DNA of 64,000 bases, from contig JAHFTW010000002.1 in NCBI GenBank assembly GCA_023269235.1, positions 55,294 through 119,293 on the forward strand, read 5' to 3'. The notes beneath the pieces are model-generated. The model was not told the origin of the DNA and made no database searches. It worked only from the letters and a program-made list of their open reading frames with translations. This document shows, piece by piece, positions 48,345-56,554 of the stretch; positions within the stretch are counted from its first letter, which is position 1, and each line of letters opens with the position of its first letter. This DNA comes from Thermoplasmata archaeon. Its GTDB lineage: Archaea > Thermoplasmatota > E2 > JACPAO01 > JAHFTW01. Made by a program: the position numbers and the translations under genes.

Positions 48345-48677
48345 GTGGCCGACCGCATCCCGGACGTCTCCGCGCGCATCGCGGAGCCCGCGGAAGGCGT
48401 TGCGGCGCACGAGGAGCTGGGCCGGGTCGTCGTCGTGCGCGTCCGCTATGGCCCGACGCGCCGCGCGCTCGCCCGGCTGGTCCGCCTTCCCACGACGTTC
48501 ACCGTGCGCCTCGACGAGCTTGGCTCCGCCGCGTGGCGCCTCCTGGATGGCCGGCGGACGGTCGCGGAGGTGCGCTCCGCCCTCGAGCAGCAGTTCCCGT
48601 GCCAAGACGGCCTGGGCGCGCGGCTGGGGAAGTTCCTCGGCCTGATGGTGAGCCGCGACCTTGTGCGGCTGCGCTGA
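48345..48677 (+). CDS. PqqD-family peptide-binding protein
   Basis: 110 residues from a GTG. The C-terminal 65 residues have the PqqD winged-helix pattern: F-T-V-R-L-D-E-L-G-S-A-A-W-R-L-L-D-G-R-R, then T-V-A-E-V-R-S-A-L-E-Q-Q-F and L-G-K-F-L-G-L-M-V-S-R-D-L-V. In peptide-modification systems this fold binds leader peptides. No PqqA-like precursor or radical-SAM enzyme is nearby, so a different protein-binding role is likely. Confidence 0.72.
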   Translation: MADRIPDVSARIAEPAEGVAAHEELGRVVVVRVRYGPTRRALARLVRLPTTFTVRLDELGSAAWRLLDGRRTVAEVRSALEQQFPCQDGLGARLGKFLGLMVSRDLVRLR

Positions 48678-48708
48678 AGCCCGTTTTTCGGCTGGCCTGT
48701 GGTGCGGC

Positions 48709-49359
48709 CTACTTGCCTTCGCAATGGTCGTACAGGCCGACCGCACGGTAGCTGTAGCCCGGCCTCTGGGGATTGGCGACGCTGGGCGTGTAGCTCCAGT
48801 GCGCGTAGGCTCCGCTGGGGTCGGGGGAGCCGTCCTGCTTGTCGAGGAGGACGTGGACGGTGAAGTTGCTGGCGAGGCGGTCCACGAAGTGGAACTCGCT
48901 GAACAGGAGCAGATCCCCCTTGGCGTCGTAGCCGTCGGGGAGACCGATGAGGCTGAACGGCAGGACCCTGCCGCCCTCGGGGCCGCCGGAGGCGTGGGTG
49001 AAGCGCAGCGACAGGTCGCCGCCCATGACGTAGACGTAGCGCGCCGTCGTCTTGCCGTCGCGGGTTTCCCAGTTGAAGTCGAGAAGGATGCGGTCCTGCG
49101 TCAGCGTCCGCCCGTCGTTCGTCGTCTCGGTGTCGCCGCTGGTGAGGGGCGTGCCGGGTTTCGTGGCGTTGCCCGCGGAGAAGTCCACGGACTGCCACGT
49201 CGTGGGGTCACGCGGGTTCATGACCGTGGTCACGGAGGGACTGTTGAGGCCCTCCGTCCAGTTCGGGCAGGTCGGGGAGATGCTGGACACGCGGGTGGGG
49301 CCGTCGAGGCAGCCGGCGGCGAGGGCCAGGATCGCGACCAGGGGAACAAGCAGGCGCAT
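48709..49359 (-). CDS. lipoprotein of unknown function
   Basis: 216 residues from the ATG at 49359. A signal peptide ends in the lipobox L-A-A-G-C. The mature part is beta-rich with pairs such as R-Y-V-Y-V-M-G-G and F-H-F-V-D-R-L, several N-x-S/T sequons and two further Cys. It would be tethered to the outer membrane face. The next gene upstream (49397-49939) is a similar lipoprotein and the two are probably co-transcribed. Confidence 0.68.
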   Translation of the reverse strand: MRLLVPLVAILALAAGCLDGPTRVSSISPTCPNWTEGLNSPSVTTVMNPRDPTTWQSVDFSAGNATKPGTPLTSGDTETTNDGRTLTQDRILLDFNWETRDGKTTARYVYVMGGDLSLRFTHASGGPEGGRVLPFSLIGLPDGYDAKGDLLLFSEFHFVDRLASNFTVHVLLDKQDGSPDPSGAYAHWSYTPSVANPQRPGYSYRAVGLYDHCEGK

Positions 49360-49396
49360 GCGACGCGATTCCGCGTCATCCTCTTGTGCTTTGAGG

Positions 49397-49939
49397 TCAG
49401 GCGCCGCAGACGCGGTACTGGAAGCGGGCCTCGAGCTCAAGGGTGGCCCGGGCGCCGCCTTCGTTGGTGAGGGTGAGCCAGAGCGGGCCCGGGGCGGGGG
49501 CGGGGCCGCCCGCGACGCCGGAGAGGAGGACCTCGAACTCGCGCTGCGCGTCGGCGGCGGACGCGAAGGCGAGCACGGGGACGAAAGCGGGCTCGGCGGC
49601 GCGGTAGGAGCGCAGGGCGAGCTGCGCGCCCATCGTCCCGTTGGCGTCCGCGAAGGCGCGCACCGCGACGGCGCCCTCGGTGACGGTGAGGTTGCTCACG
49701 CGCAGGGTGACGAGGTCCACGGGGAGGCCTGCGTAACGGAGGCCGGCGGGCGGGTCGAGGCGCGTGCTCAGCACGTCGTGGGCGGCAAGGGTGGAGCGCT
49801 CGGAGAGGATGCCGGGCCCGGGGAGCCATTGCGGGCAGTAGCCAAGCAGCGACGGAGCGGAAGAGGTGTCCTCGCCCGGCAGGCCCGTGCATCCGGCCAG
49901 AAGGAAGGTCAAGGCCGCGGCGGCGACGAGGGGGCGCAC
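49397..49939 (-). CDS. lipoprotein of unknown function
   Basis: 180 residues from a GTG at 49939; the frame upstream is open but lacks a signal peptide, so the GTG is preferred. Lipobox L-L-A-G-C. The mature domain is beta-rich (L-P-V-D-L-V-T-L-R-V-S-N-L-T-V, L-W-L-T-L-T-N-E-G-G, L-E-L-E-A-R-F-Q-Y), like a small Ig-type sandwich, with a Cys near each end. It is divergent from the PurP-like gene. No known family. Confidence 0.65.
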   Translation of the reverse strand: MRPLVAAAALTFLLAGCTGLPGEDTSSAPSLLGYCPQWLPGPGILSERSTLAAHDVLSTRLDPPAGLRYAGLPVDLVTLRVSNLTVTEGAVAVRAFADANGTMGAQLALRSYRAAEPAFVPVLAFASAADAQREFEVLLSGVAGGPAPAPGPLWLTLTNEGGARATLELEARFQYRVCGA

Positions 49940-49982
49940 GCCCTTGCCAGGCCCGGCTCCCCCAAGACGGTTGCGGAGCGTG

Positions 49983-49990
49983 CCCTTAAG
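49983..49990 (+). promoter_or_regulatory. TATA-like box
   Basis: CCCTTAAG, centred 29 nt upstream of the PurP-like ATG at 50016. Confidence 0.4.
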
Positions 49991-50015
49991 GGGCCGCGCC
50001 GGGTGGCGGAAGACG

Positions 50016-51182
50016 ATGATGGACCGCAAGAGGATGCAGGCCGCGGCCGAAGGGTACGACGCGAAGAAGCTGGCCTTGTCCTGCGTCGCGAGCCACTCCG
50101 GCCTCGACGTGTACGACGGCGCCGTGGACGAAGGGTTCCGCAGCATCGCCGTGGCGCAAAAAGGGCGCGAAGAGGTCTACAAACGCTACTTCGCCACGTT
50201 GCGCGACGCGAAGGGCAAGCGCATCCGGGGCTGCGTCGACGACACTTGGACGTTCCCGAAGTACGACGGCATCATGGCGCCCGCCCAGCAGAAGAAGCTG
50301 CGCGCGAACAACGCCTTGTGGGTCCCCAACCGCGCCTGGACGAGCTACTGCGGCATCGACGGCGTCGAGGATGGCTTCGAGGTCCCTCTGGTCGGCTCCC
50401 GCAGCCTACTGCGCTCGGAGAACCGCGGCGAGACGAAGGACTACTATTGGCTTCTCAAGAAGGGCGGCCTGCCGTTCCCCAAGAAGATTCGTGAGCCCGC
50501 CGACATTGACCGGCTTGCCATCGTCAAGCTCCACCATGCCAAGAAGAAGCTGGAGCGCGGCTTCTTCACCTGCGCCAGCCCCAAGGAGTTCAACGCGAAG
50601 GCCACGACGCTTCTGAAGCAGGGCGTCATCGACAAGGAATCGCTCGCCAACGCGCACATCGAGGAGTACGTCATCGGCCCCGTGTTCAACCTCAACTTCT
50701 TCTACAGCCCGGTCAGCAAGAAGACGCGCTCCGCGGAGCCGCTGGAGCTGCTCGGCATCGACTGGCGCTTCGAGTCCAGCCTCGATGGTCACGTCCGCAT
50801 CCCCGCTCCCCAGCAACTGACGCTCCCGGAGCACCAACTCGTCCCCGAGATGACCGTCGTCGGCCACAACACCGCCACCGTCCGCGAGTCCCTGCTCGGC
50901 AAGGTCTTCGCTCTCGGCGAGAAATGGGTCGCGGCCGCCAAGGAGCACTACGACCCCGGCATCATCGGCCCCTTCTGCCTCCAGACCTGCGTGGACAAGG
51001 ACATGAACTTCCACATCTACGACGTCGCCCCGAGGATTGGCGGCGGCACGAACGTCCACGTCGCCGTCGGCCACCCCTACGGCAACGCACTCTGGCGCAC
51101 CAACATGAGCACGGGACGCCGCGTGGCTTTGGAAGTCAAGAGGGCGGTTGACGCGGATTGCTTGGCATCCATCGTCACGTAG
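50016..51182 (+). CDS. PurP-family ATP-grasp ligase (divergent paralog)
   Basis: 388 residues. S-H-S-G-L-D-V-Y-D-G-A near 28-38, E-Y-V-I-G-P-V-F-N-L-N-F-F-Y-S-P, G-P-F-C-L-Q-T and a final S-T-G-R-R-V-A follow the PurP order (FAICAR synthetase from AICAR, formate and ATP). The ATP-binding loop is K-L-H-H-A-K-K-K-L-E-R-G instead of the H-G-A-K-G-G-R-G seen in the gene at 59946. That change and a longer N-terminus suggest another substrate or a specialised role. Followed after 1 nt by the DUF2200 gene. Confidence 0.85.
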   Translation: MMDRKRMQAAAEGYDAKKLALSCVASHSGLDVYDGAVDEGFRSIAVAQKGREEVYKRYFATLRDAKGKRIRGCVDDTWTFPKYDGIMAPAQQKKLRANNALWVPNRAWTSYCGIDGVEDGFEVPLVGSRSLLRSENRGETKDYYWLLKKGGLPFPKKIREPADIDRLAIVKLHHAKKKLERGFFTCASPKEFNAKATTLLKQGVIDKESLANAHIEEYVIGPVFNLNFFYSPVSKKTRSAEPLELLGIDWRFESSLDGHVRIPAPQQLTLPEHQLVPEMTVVGHNTATVRESLLGKVFALGEKWVAAAKEHYDPGIIGPFCLQTCVDKDMNFHIYDVAPRIGGGTNVHVAVGHPYGNALWRTNMSTGRRVALEVKRAVDADCLASIVT

Positions 51183-51183
51183 C

Positions 51184-51543
51184 ATGAAGACCGACTCCAA
51201 CCCCCGCGTCTTCGCCGTCGTCTTCGGCAACCTGTACCCGATGTACGTCAACAAGGTCGAGCGCAAGGACCGCACAACAAAGGAGTTGGACGAGGTCCTG
51301 TGCTGGCTGACCGGCTACACTGCCGCCGGTCTGAAGAAGCAGAGGACCAACGGCAACGATTTGACCAAGTTCTTCGCGGAGGCGCCGAAGATGAACCCGA
51401 AGCGTTCGCTCGTCACCGGCGTCGTGTGCGGCGTGCGCGTCGAGGACATCGCGGACCCTTTGATGCGCGAGGTTCGCTGCATGGACAAGCTCGTGGACGA
51501 GCTCGCGAAAGGCCGGGCGATGGAGAAAATCCTGCGGCAGTAG
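51184..51543 (+). CDS. DUF2200 family protein
   Basis: 119 residues. V-F-A-V-V-F-G-N-L-Y-P-M-Y-V-N-K-V-E-R, then E-V-L-C-W-L-T-G-Y and the ending M-R-E-V-R-C-M-D-K-L-V-D-E-L-A-K-G are the full DUF2200 signature; length matches. The family is common in bacteria and its biochemistry is unknown. It is translated right after the PurP paralog, with an 8-nt gap to the next gene. Confidence 0.85.
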   Translation: MKTDSNPRVFAVVFGNLYPMYVNKVERKDRTTKELDEVLCWLTGYTAAGLKKQRTNGNDLTKFFAEAPKMNPKRSLVTGVVCGVRVEDIADPLMREVRCMDKLVDELAKGRAMEKILRQ

Positions 51544-51551
51544 GGGCGACG

Positions 51552-52085
51552 ATGGCCACCATCTACTACACGGCGACCTCCCTCGACGGGTTCCTGGCGA
51601 CGAAGGAGAACGACCTCTCCTGGCTCGACGCTCTGCCGCAACCGAACACGGACACCTACGGCCCATTTATCGCGAACGTGGGCGCCCTGTGCATGGGCGC
51701 GGCGACGTACGAGTTCCTTCTGGCGCACGTCGCCAAGGGCAACCCGTGGCCGTACCAACAGCCAACGTGGGTGTTCACGCACCGCAACCTGCCCACACCC
51801 GCGGGCGCCGACATCCGCTTCGTGAGCGGCGAAGTCGCCCCCGTTCACGCTCTCATGGTCGTGGCCGCGGCGGGCAAGGACGTCTGGGTGTGCGGCGGCG
51901 GTGAGCTCGTCGGGCAGTTTCTCGACCGGGGCTTGCTAGATGAGTTGGTCATCACGGTCGCGGCGCAGACAATTGGCGCGGGCAAGCCGTTGCTGCCGCG
52001 CATGGCCCGACTCCGTCTGGTGTCGGCCAAGATGTTGGGGGCGGGGTTCGCTGAGTTGCGGTTCGTTCCACGGCGGAACAGTTAG
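51552..52085 (+). CDS. dihydrofolate-reductase-like (RibD C-domain) protein
   Basis: 177 residues. I-Y-Y-T-A-T-S-L-D-G-F-L-A opens the DHFR/RibD_C fold; L-C-M-G-A-A-T-Y-E and V-W-V-C-G-G-G-E-L-V-G-Q-F-L are the other nucleotide-contact motifs. Members reduce pyrimidines or folate-like compounds with NADPH. Most stand-alone archaeal and bacterial copies are unassigned. Third gene of the purP-DUF2200-ribD-like run. Confidence 0.82.
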   Translation: MATIYYTATSLDGFLATKENDLSWLDALPQPNTDTYGPFIANVGALCMGAATYEFLLAHVAKGNPWPYQQPTWVFTHRNLPTPAGADIRFVSGEVAPVHALMVVAAAGKDVWVCGGGELVGQFLDRGLLDELVITVAAQTIGAGKPLLPRMARLRLVSAKMLGAGFAELRFVPRRNS

Positions 52086-52158
52086 TCCTACTCATTGCAA
52101 CATAGGACGTGGCCTAAGAACAAGCGCGCCGGACATACTTGTTTGATTTGATTGCGAT

Positions 52159-52749
52159 CTAATCTTTGGCCTTCTCATCCACCCGAGCGTAATACGACGT
52201 GGGTGGATAAGTTGGGACTGATGCATACCCTGATTCCGCGTCAATCAGAATTATTCCAGGATTCATTCCGATTGCATTTGGCTTGAAATGACGCCGCCGG
52301 ATTGTAAGACGCTTTTTGCAGATGCTACCGTCATCGAGAACAAGTCGCAGAATCAATTCTGTTCCTGGGTGAAGACATGTTTCGAGTCCTTTGTCGTGAA
52401 GAACCAGAGTTTGCATTCCACCCGGCAATATTGCGTTGTTAGCCACCATATTCCGAATCGAAGGAATTGCGGCCCCAAGATTCGCCCAACTTAGCTCGCG
52501 GCTGGAGAAACTGCCATTGCCTTCCTTGGTTTCCAGAAAGATTGTCTTTACGTTCCTAGTTTGGTCACCGCCATTTTTCAGATTGACCACCAGAGTGCCG
52601 TATCGCCATGCAATCGAAAACAAGGTAATTCTCACTGTGTGAGATCGGATTGTAAGCCGATCCCATCCGCGGAACTTTACAAAAATGTGAATTGCCTCTG
52701 TCGCCACGCCGCCAAGCATAGCCCCGACTAGGGCGTCGGTCCATTCCAT
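52159..52749 (-). CDS. AT-rich hypothetical membrane-associated protein
   Basis: 196 residues from the ATG at 52749. A short hydrophobic helix at the start (A-L-V-G-A-M-L-G-G-V-A-T-E-A-I-H-I-F) may anchor it; the rest is beta-rich. GC is far below that of the surrounding genes and codon use differs, so this is probably a recent single-gene acquisition. No transposase or repeat was seen around it. Function unknown. Confidence 0.55.
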   Translation of the reverse strand: MEWTDALVGAMLGGVATEAIHIFVKFRGWDRLTIRSHTVRITLFSIAWRYGTLVVNLKNGGDQTRNVKTIFLETKEGNGSFSSRELSWANLGAAIPSIRNMVANNAILPGGMQTLVLHDKGLETCLHPGTELILRLVLDDGSICKKRLTIRRRHFKPNAIGMNPGIILIDAESGYASVPTYPPTSYYARVDEKAKD

Positions 52750-52817
52750 GAATCCGCAGAGTCTTTGCTTCAGATAAGGCGTCTGAAACTCGCCCAAATC
52801 AACGAACTGCCGGAATA

Positions 52818-53420
52818 TTACGCGAACGTCGCAACATCCGCGAACGGCTTGCGGCTGCTGGGGTGCTCGCGGGCGCGCATGCCTTCGGGCAGGACGTCGG
52901 CGGGGCCTTGGTGGCCGATGGCGATGGCGCAGACGACCTCGTGCTCGGCGTCGAGGCCGAGGATCTGCTGGGCCTTGTGGATGTCCACGCCGCCCATGTA
53001 GTGGGCCTTGAGGCCGTGGCGTTCGGCCTCGAGGACGAGTTGGAGCGCCGCGGCGCCGGTGTCGAAGAGTCCGTGGCGGTTGGGCGTCCCGGCGGGGTGC
53101 TTGTCACTGGGCGGCACGGTGGTGCGGGCGACGACCCAGACGAGGACGGGCGCCTTGTCGGCCCAGGAGCGGTTCCACGGGTTGATGGCCTCGTTCCATG
53201 CGTCGCGCGTGGCGCCGGGGCCGTTCGTGATGTAGAACTTCCACGGCTGCAGGTTGTTGCTGCTGGGGGCCCAGCGCGCGGCCTCGACGGCGGAGTCGAG
53301 CGCCGCCTGCTCGACGGGGGCGGAGGTGAAGGAGCGCGGGCTCCAGCGGTTGACGAAGAGCGGGGTGACGGGATGCTCGGGGGTGCGGGCGAAACTTTGG
53401 GGAGTGGAGACGGTGGTCAT
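52818..53420 (-). CDS. nitroreductase-family flavoprotein
   Basis: 200 residues from the ATG at 53420. R-W-S-P-R-S-F near 25-31, A-A-R-W-A-P-S-S-N-N-L-Q-P-W (48-61) and G-A-A-A-L-Q-L-V-L-E-A are the FMN-binding and dimer motifs of the nitroreductase family; a late P-A-D-V-L-P-E motif closes it. Such enzymes use NAD(P)H to reduce nitro- or quinone compounds, or act in flavin chemistry. A palindrome in the promoter suggests regulation. Confidence 0.9.
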   Translation of the reverse strand: MTTVSTPQSFARTPEHPVTPLFVNRWSPRSFTSAPVEQAALDSAVEAARWAPSSNNLQPWKFYITNGPGATRDAWNEAINPWNRSWADKAPVLVWVVARTTVPPSDKHPAGTPNRHGLFDTGAAALQLVLEAERHGLKAHYMGGVDIHKAQQILGLDAEHEVVCAIAIGHQGPADVLPEGMRAREHPSSRKPFADVATFA

Positions 53421-53440
53421 GCTGTTGCCTTGCTTTGTGG

Positions 53441-53453
53441 TACACAATGTGTA
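53441..53453. promoter_or_regulatory. perfect 13-bp palindrome in the nitroreductase promoter
   Basis: TACACA-A-TGTGTA, centred 27 nt upstream of the nitroreductase ATG and just inside a TTAAAC-like TATA (about 53453-53460, minus strand). It is a likely operator for a dimeric repressor; the regulator is not in this window. Confidence 0.5.
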
Positions 53454-53560
53454 GTTTAAGGCTCCGCAGTTCGTAGCAAAGGAGTCGCTACGGGAATGGG
53501 GAGTGAGCTTGCCTTGCCTCGACCGGCCGACCTTATGGGATCGGACCCGGATGCCTCTGC

Positions 53561-54130
53561 ATGGAGGCCGCCCAAGGGGCCGTGCGCGGCGCGACCGTCG
53601 CTGTCGCCGCCCTCGCCGTCGGAATCCTGCTGCTCAGCGCGCTCCAACCGGGCGCCCAAGCGACGCGACCGCTGATGGCGGCGGACGGGTCCATGCTCGC
53701 CGTCCCGGCCCAGCCCGGCGTGACGAAGGCGGTCTGGAACGGCCATGCCATCCTCGTCTTCGCCACGACCTTCGACGAACTGGCCGGCGTGGACGCGGCG
53801 CGCGGCCTCGGCTCCGCCACGAACTCCATCGCGGGACCGAACGGGTTGCGGCTTTTCGCCCTCTCCGCGAAGTCCACCCAGGCCGGCTGCCTTGTCGGCT
53901 TCAATCCCACGCTTGGCGCTTCCCGAGACGTCGCGGACTACGACCGCGACGGCGTCGCCGACGGACGCATCATGGACCCATGCCACCAAGGCCAGTGGGA
54001 CGCCTTCAACAAGGCCAAGCCTGTGCCTGGGACGCCGGCCCCGACGCGGCTGGCCGCCCTCGACCTCGCCCTGCGGGACGGCGTCCTGGTCGCAAGCGCG
54101 TTCGACGGCCCCATTGGCGTCCACCGTTAG
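53561..54130 (+). CDS. Rieske-fold paralog lacking the iron-sulfur ligands
   Basis: 189 residues with an N-terminal signal/anchor (about 8-35). From residue 104 it aligns with the Rieske protein at 45920-46714. K-S-T-Q-A-G-C110 replaces C-K-H-L-G-C, and D139-P-C141-H142-Q-G-Q-W-D replaces C-P-C-H-Q-G-Q-Y-D. Both cluster-binding Cys and one His are gone; the two disulfide Cys (110 and 141) and one His stay. The acidic D-Y-D-R-D-G-V-A-D loop between the boxes is also kept. It probably has a structural, regulatory or metal-binding role. Confidence 0.75.
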   Translation: MEAAQGAVRGATVAVAALAVGILLLSALQPGAQATRPLMAADGSMLAVPAQPGVTKAVWNGHAILVFATTFDELAGVDAARGLGSATNSIAGPNGLRLFALSAKSTQAGCLVGFNPTLGASRDVADYDRDGVADGRIMDPCHQGQWDAFNKAKPVPGTPAPTRLAALDLALRDGVLVASAFDGPIGVHR

Positions 54131-54186
54131 CCCACGGCCCCTGCCCGCTCCGGCAAGCGTAAGTCGAAGAGCCGGCTGACGCGCGC

Positions 54187-54858
54187 ATGCGCATCGCCGT
54201 GCTCGGAACGGGCGGAGTCGCCCAGAACCTCGCTTCCGGATTCCTCGCCAAAGGCCACGAAGTCGTCATCGGCACCCGCGACCCCAAGGCCTCCACGGCC
54301 CGCGTGGCACCCGACCAGATGGGCACCCCCGGCCTCGGCACCTGGCTCAAGACCAACCAAAAAGTCAAGGTCCACGCGTTCGCCGACGCCGCGAAGTGGG
54401 GCGAAGTCATCGTGTTCGCCATCAAAGGCGAGCAGGTCGCCGCCGCCGTCAAGGCCGCCGGCCCCGACCATCTCGCCGGCAAGCTCGTGCTCGACACCAC
54501 CAACCCGCTCGAGTTCGGCGCCAACGGCATCCACAAGGCGAAGTCCATCCCAGACTCTTGCCTGCAGGTCATCCAGCGCGCCGCGCCCAAGGCGAAGGTC
54601 GTGAAGGCGTTCAACTGCACGCCTGGCCACCTCATGGTGAACCCGAAGAACCGGGGCGACCAGCTCATCTGCGGCGACGACAAGGCCGCGAAGGAGCAGG
54701 CGACGAAGATCCTCAAGGAGTTCGGCTGGGACGTCGCGGACGTGGGGACCGCCGACAAGGCGCCGTACGTGGAGGCCGTCTCCATCGCGGCATGCAACTA
54801 CGCGCTCGCCACGAACGACTGGAACTGGGTCGTGGCGCTCCCGGGACGCAACAAGTAG
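54187..54858 (+). CDS. F420/NADP-type oxidoreductase (NADPH-dependent F420 reductase-like)
   Basis: 223 residues. R-I-A-V-L-G-T-G-G-V-A is a Rossmann dinucleotide loop, followed by V-V-I-G-T-R-D-P (NADP-type Arg), V-I-V-F-A-I-K-G-E-Q and K-L-V-L-D-T-T-N-P-L. This fits the F420-dependent NADP reductase/YrfF-like family. Members without the full F420 site also exist, so the cofactor is not certain. The following SRPBCC gene is 53 nt downstream on the same strand. Confidence 0.78.
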   Translation: MRIAVLGTGGVAQNLASGFLAKGHEVVIGTRDPKASTARVAPDQMGTPGLGTWLKTNQKVKVHAFADAAKWGEVIVFAIKGEQVAAAVKAAGPDHLAGKLVLDTTNPLEFGANGIHKAKSIPDSCLQVIQRAAPKAKVVKAFNCTPGHLMVNPKNRGDQLICGDDKAAKEQATKILKEFGWDVADVGTADKAPYVEAVSIAACNYALATNDWNWVVALPGRNK

Positions 54859-54911
54859 CCCCAGTCTCCCATGTGGGAAACGGCTATGGCCAAGCCCCAT
54901 GTGGCGCCCGC

Positions 54912-55412
54912 ATGGCCACCAAGCCCTTCACGCTCGAACTCTGGATCGACGCCAAGCCCGACGCTGTCTTCGACGTCCTCGCCGACCTGGACCAGGCCAA
55001 GGCGTGGCATCCGAGCATCGTCTCCATTGAGAAGCTCACCTCGGGCCCCCTGAAGGAGGGCTCGACCTGGATCGAGACGCGCCCCATGCGCGGCAAGCCC
55101 TCGCCCGCCACCATCAAGGTCACGCAGTTCCAGCGCCCGAACGCCTTCGCCATCCACGTGGACCACAAGATGGTGGACCTCGACTGCACCTTCGCCATCA
55201 CGCCGATGAAGGGCGGAACCCGCGTCGAGTACACTGCCGTCGGCAAGGGCAAGGGCCTCGCGCGCCTTTTCTCCGGCATGATCAACAAGCAGATGGAGAA
55301 GGTGGACGGCGACCTGCTGCCCCGCCTCTGCCACCAAGTCGAGGCCAACGCCAAGCCCGCCAAGGCGCCCGGCGCCAAGCCGGCCAAGAAGGCCGCGAAG
55401 AAGGCGAAGTAG
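54912..55412 (+). CDS. SRPBCC protein with H1-like C-tail
   Basis: 166 residues. The START-fold part has L-W-I-D-A-K-P-D-A-V-F-D-V-L-A-D-L-D-Q-A-K-A-W-H-P and a long final helix G-M-I-N-K-Q-M-E-K-V. The last ~20 residues are Lys/Ala/Pro (P-A-K-A-P-G-A-K-P, K-K-A-A-K-K), the same composition as the N-tails of the left-flank genes but at the other end. It precedes the MITE-like repeat and converges with pirin. Ligand unknown. Confidence 0.8.
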   Translation: MATKPFTLELWIDAKPDAVFDVLADLDQAKAWHPSIVSIEKLTSGPLKEGSTWIETRPMRGKPSPATIKVTQFQRPNAFAIHVDHKMVDLDCTFAITPMKGGTRVEYTAVGKGKGLARLFSGMINKQMEKVDGDLLPRLCHQVEANAKPAKAPGAKPAKKAAKKAK

Positions 55413-55425
55413 CGACCTGCCTGAG

Positions 55426-55586
55426 CACAGATTCCGCAGAACTTTCCTTGCTCGATGCGGGCAGACGTTCGTCGGGAAAACGTCGCTTGCGACAATGACG
55501 CAGATTCCAGGTCTGCTGAATTTTCGGCGGCAGTCTTAGCGCCTGGTGCCGCCAGCTCAGCGCGTGGAGAATCTGCGGATTCTGTG
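55426..55586. repeat. MITE-like repeat copy 1 (161 bp)
   Basis: Ends are CACAGATTCCGCAGA (55426-55440) and its inverse TCTGCGGATTCTGTG (55572-55586), 14/15 paired. The first ~80 nt align closely with the inverse of 57717-57882: shared blocks include CTTTC-TTGCTC, GGGCAG, GTTCGTC and GCGACAATG. It lies between two convergent genes (SRPBCC and pirin). Confidence 0.7.
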
Positions 55587-55600
55587 TCTCGGAGAGGGCG

Positions 55601-56452
55601 TTAGGCCGGAATCGAGCCGAACTTCCCGGCCTGGAAATCCTCGACGGCCTGAATGATTTCGGCGCGCGTCGTCATGACGAAGGGGCCGTACTGGAACACC
55701 GGCTCGCCCAGCGGGACGCCCGTGATGAGCACGGCTCCGAAGCCCTCGGGACCCGCCGTGAGCGTCACCGTGTCGCCCGCGCCAAGGACCGCCAGCTCGC
55801 TGTGGCGCACGGCCTTGCCCGCAACGGTGCCCGCGCCGCGCACGCTGTACACGAAGCCCTTGTGCCCAGCGGGGACGTTCATCTCGACCGCCCCGCCGGC
55901 GGTCAGCTCGGCGTGGAGGAACTGGATGGGCGTGCGCGTGGCGATGATGGCGGAGGCGTCGCGGAACTTTCCCGCGAGGACCTTCACGGTGCCGCCCGGA
56001 AACGTGACGGCGGGGATTCGCGCCCCGGGGAATTCTTGGTAACGCGCCGGCATCATCTTGTCCTTCGCGGGGAGATTGACCCAGAGCTGGAGCCCGTGCA
56101 GGGTGCCGCCGTTGCGGCGCAGCTCGGCGCTCGGCATCTCGGAATGCATCACGCCGGAGCCGGCCGTCATCCACTGCACATCGCCGGGGCCGAGGCGGCC
56201 CTTGTGGCCGTGCGAGTCCTTGTGCTGAAACTCCCCCTCGAGGAGATAGGTCACGGTCTCGAAGCCGCGGTGCGGGTGGTCGGGGAAGCCCTGGCGTGAG
56301 TTGGGCGGCAAGACGAGCGGACCCATCTCGTCGAGCATCAGAAACGGGTCGAGGCGTCCGACGGACTGGCCGGGGAAGGCACGGTGGACGACCATGCCGT
56401 CACCCTCCGGGGTGGCGGGGGCGGCGACGACGCGTTCGATGGTGCACTGCAT
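55601..56452 (-). CDS. pirin-family cupin protein
   Basis: 283 residues. F-P-D-H-P-H-R-G-F-E-T-V-T-Y (about 55-68) holds the metal-binding His pair, with a third His in E-F-Q-H-K-D-S and a Glu in H-S-E-M-P; V-M-H-S-E-M is the standard pirin block. The second cupin barrel ends in F-V-M-T-T-R-A-E-I-I-Q-A. Some pirins have quercetinase activity and others bind regulators; neither can be chosen here. It is convergent with the SRPBCC gene and divergent from the SET gene. Confidence 0.92.
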   Translation of the reverse strand: MQCTIERVVAAPATPEGDGMVVHRAFPGQSVGRLDPFLMLDEMGPLVLPPNSRQGFPDHPHRGFETVTYLLEGEFQHKDSHGHKGRLGPGDVQWMTAGSGVMHSEMPSAELRRNGGTLHGLQLWVNLPAKDKMMPARYQEFPGARIPAVTFPGGTVKVLAGKFRDASAIIATRTPIQFLHAELTAGGAVEMNVPAGHKGFVYSVRGAGTVAGKAVRHSELAVLGAGDTVTLTAGPEGFGAVLITGVPLGEPVFQYGPFVMTTRAEIIQAVEDFQAGKFGSIPA

Positions 56453-56520
56453 GGAGCGAACTCGGCGTTCCTGGGTTTGGCCTTTCGCTTCAGGGGAAGG
56501 AAGCGACTTCGAGCCCTCAA

Positions 56521-56528
56521 ACGCTTAA
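56521..56528 (+). promoter_or_regulatory. TATA-like box
   Basis: ACGCTTAA, centred about 29 nt upstream of the SET gene ATG at 56555. Confidence 0.38.
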
Positions 56529-56554
56529 CCGCGCGCCCAGGTGGCCGCGTGTCC

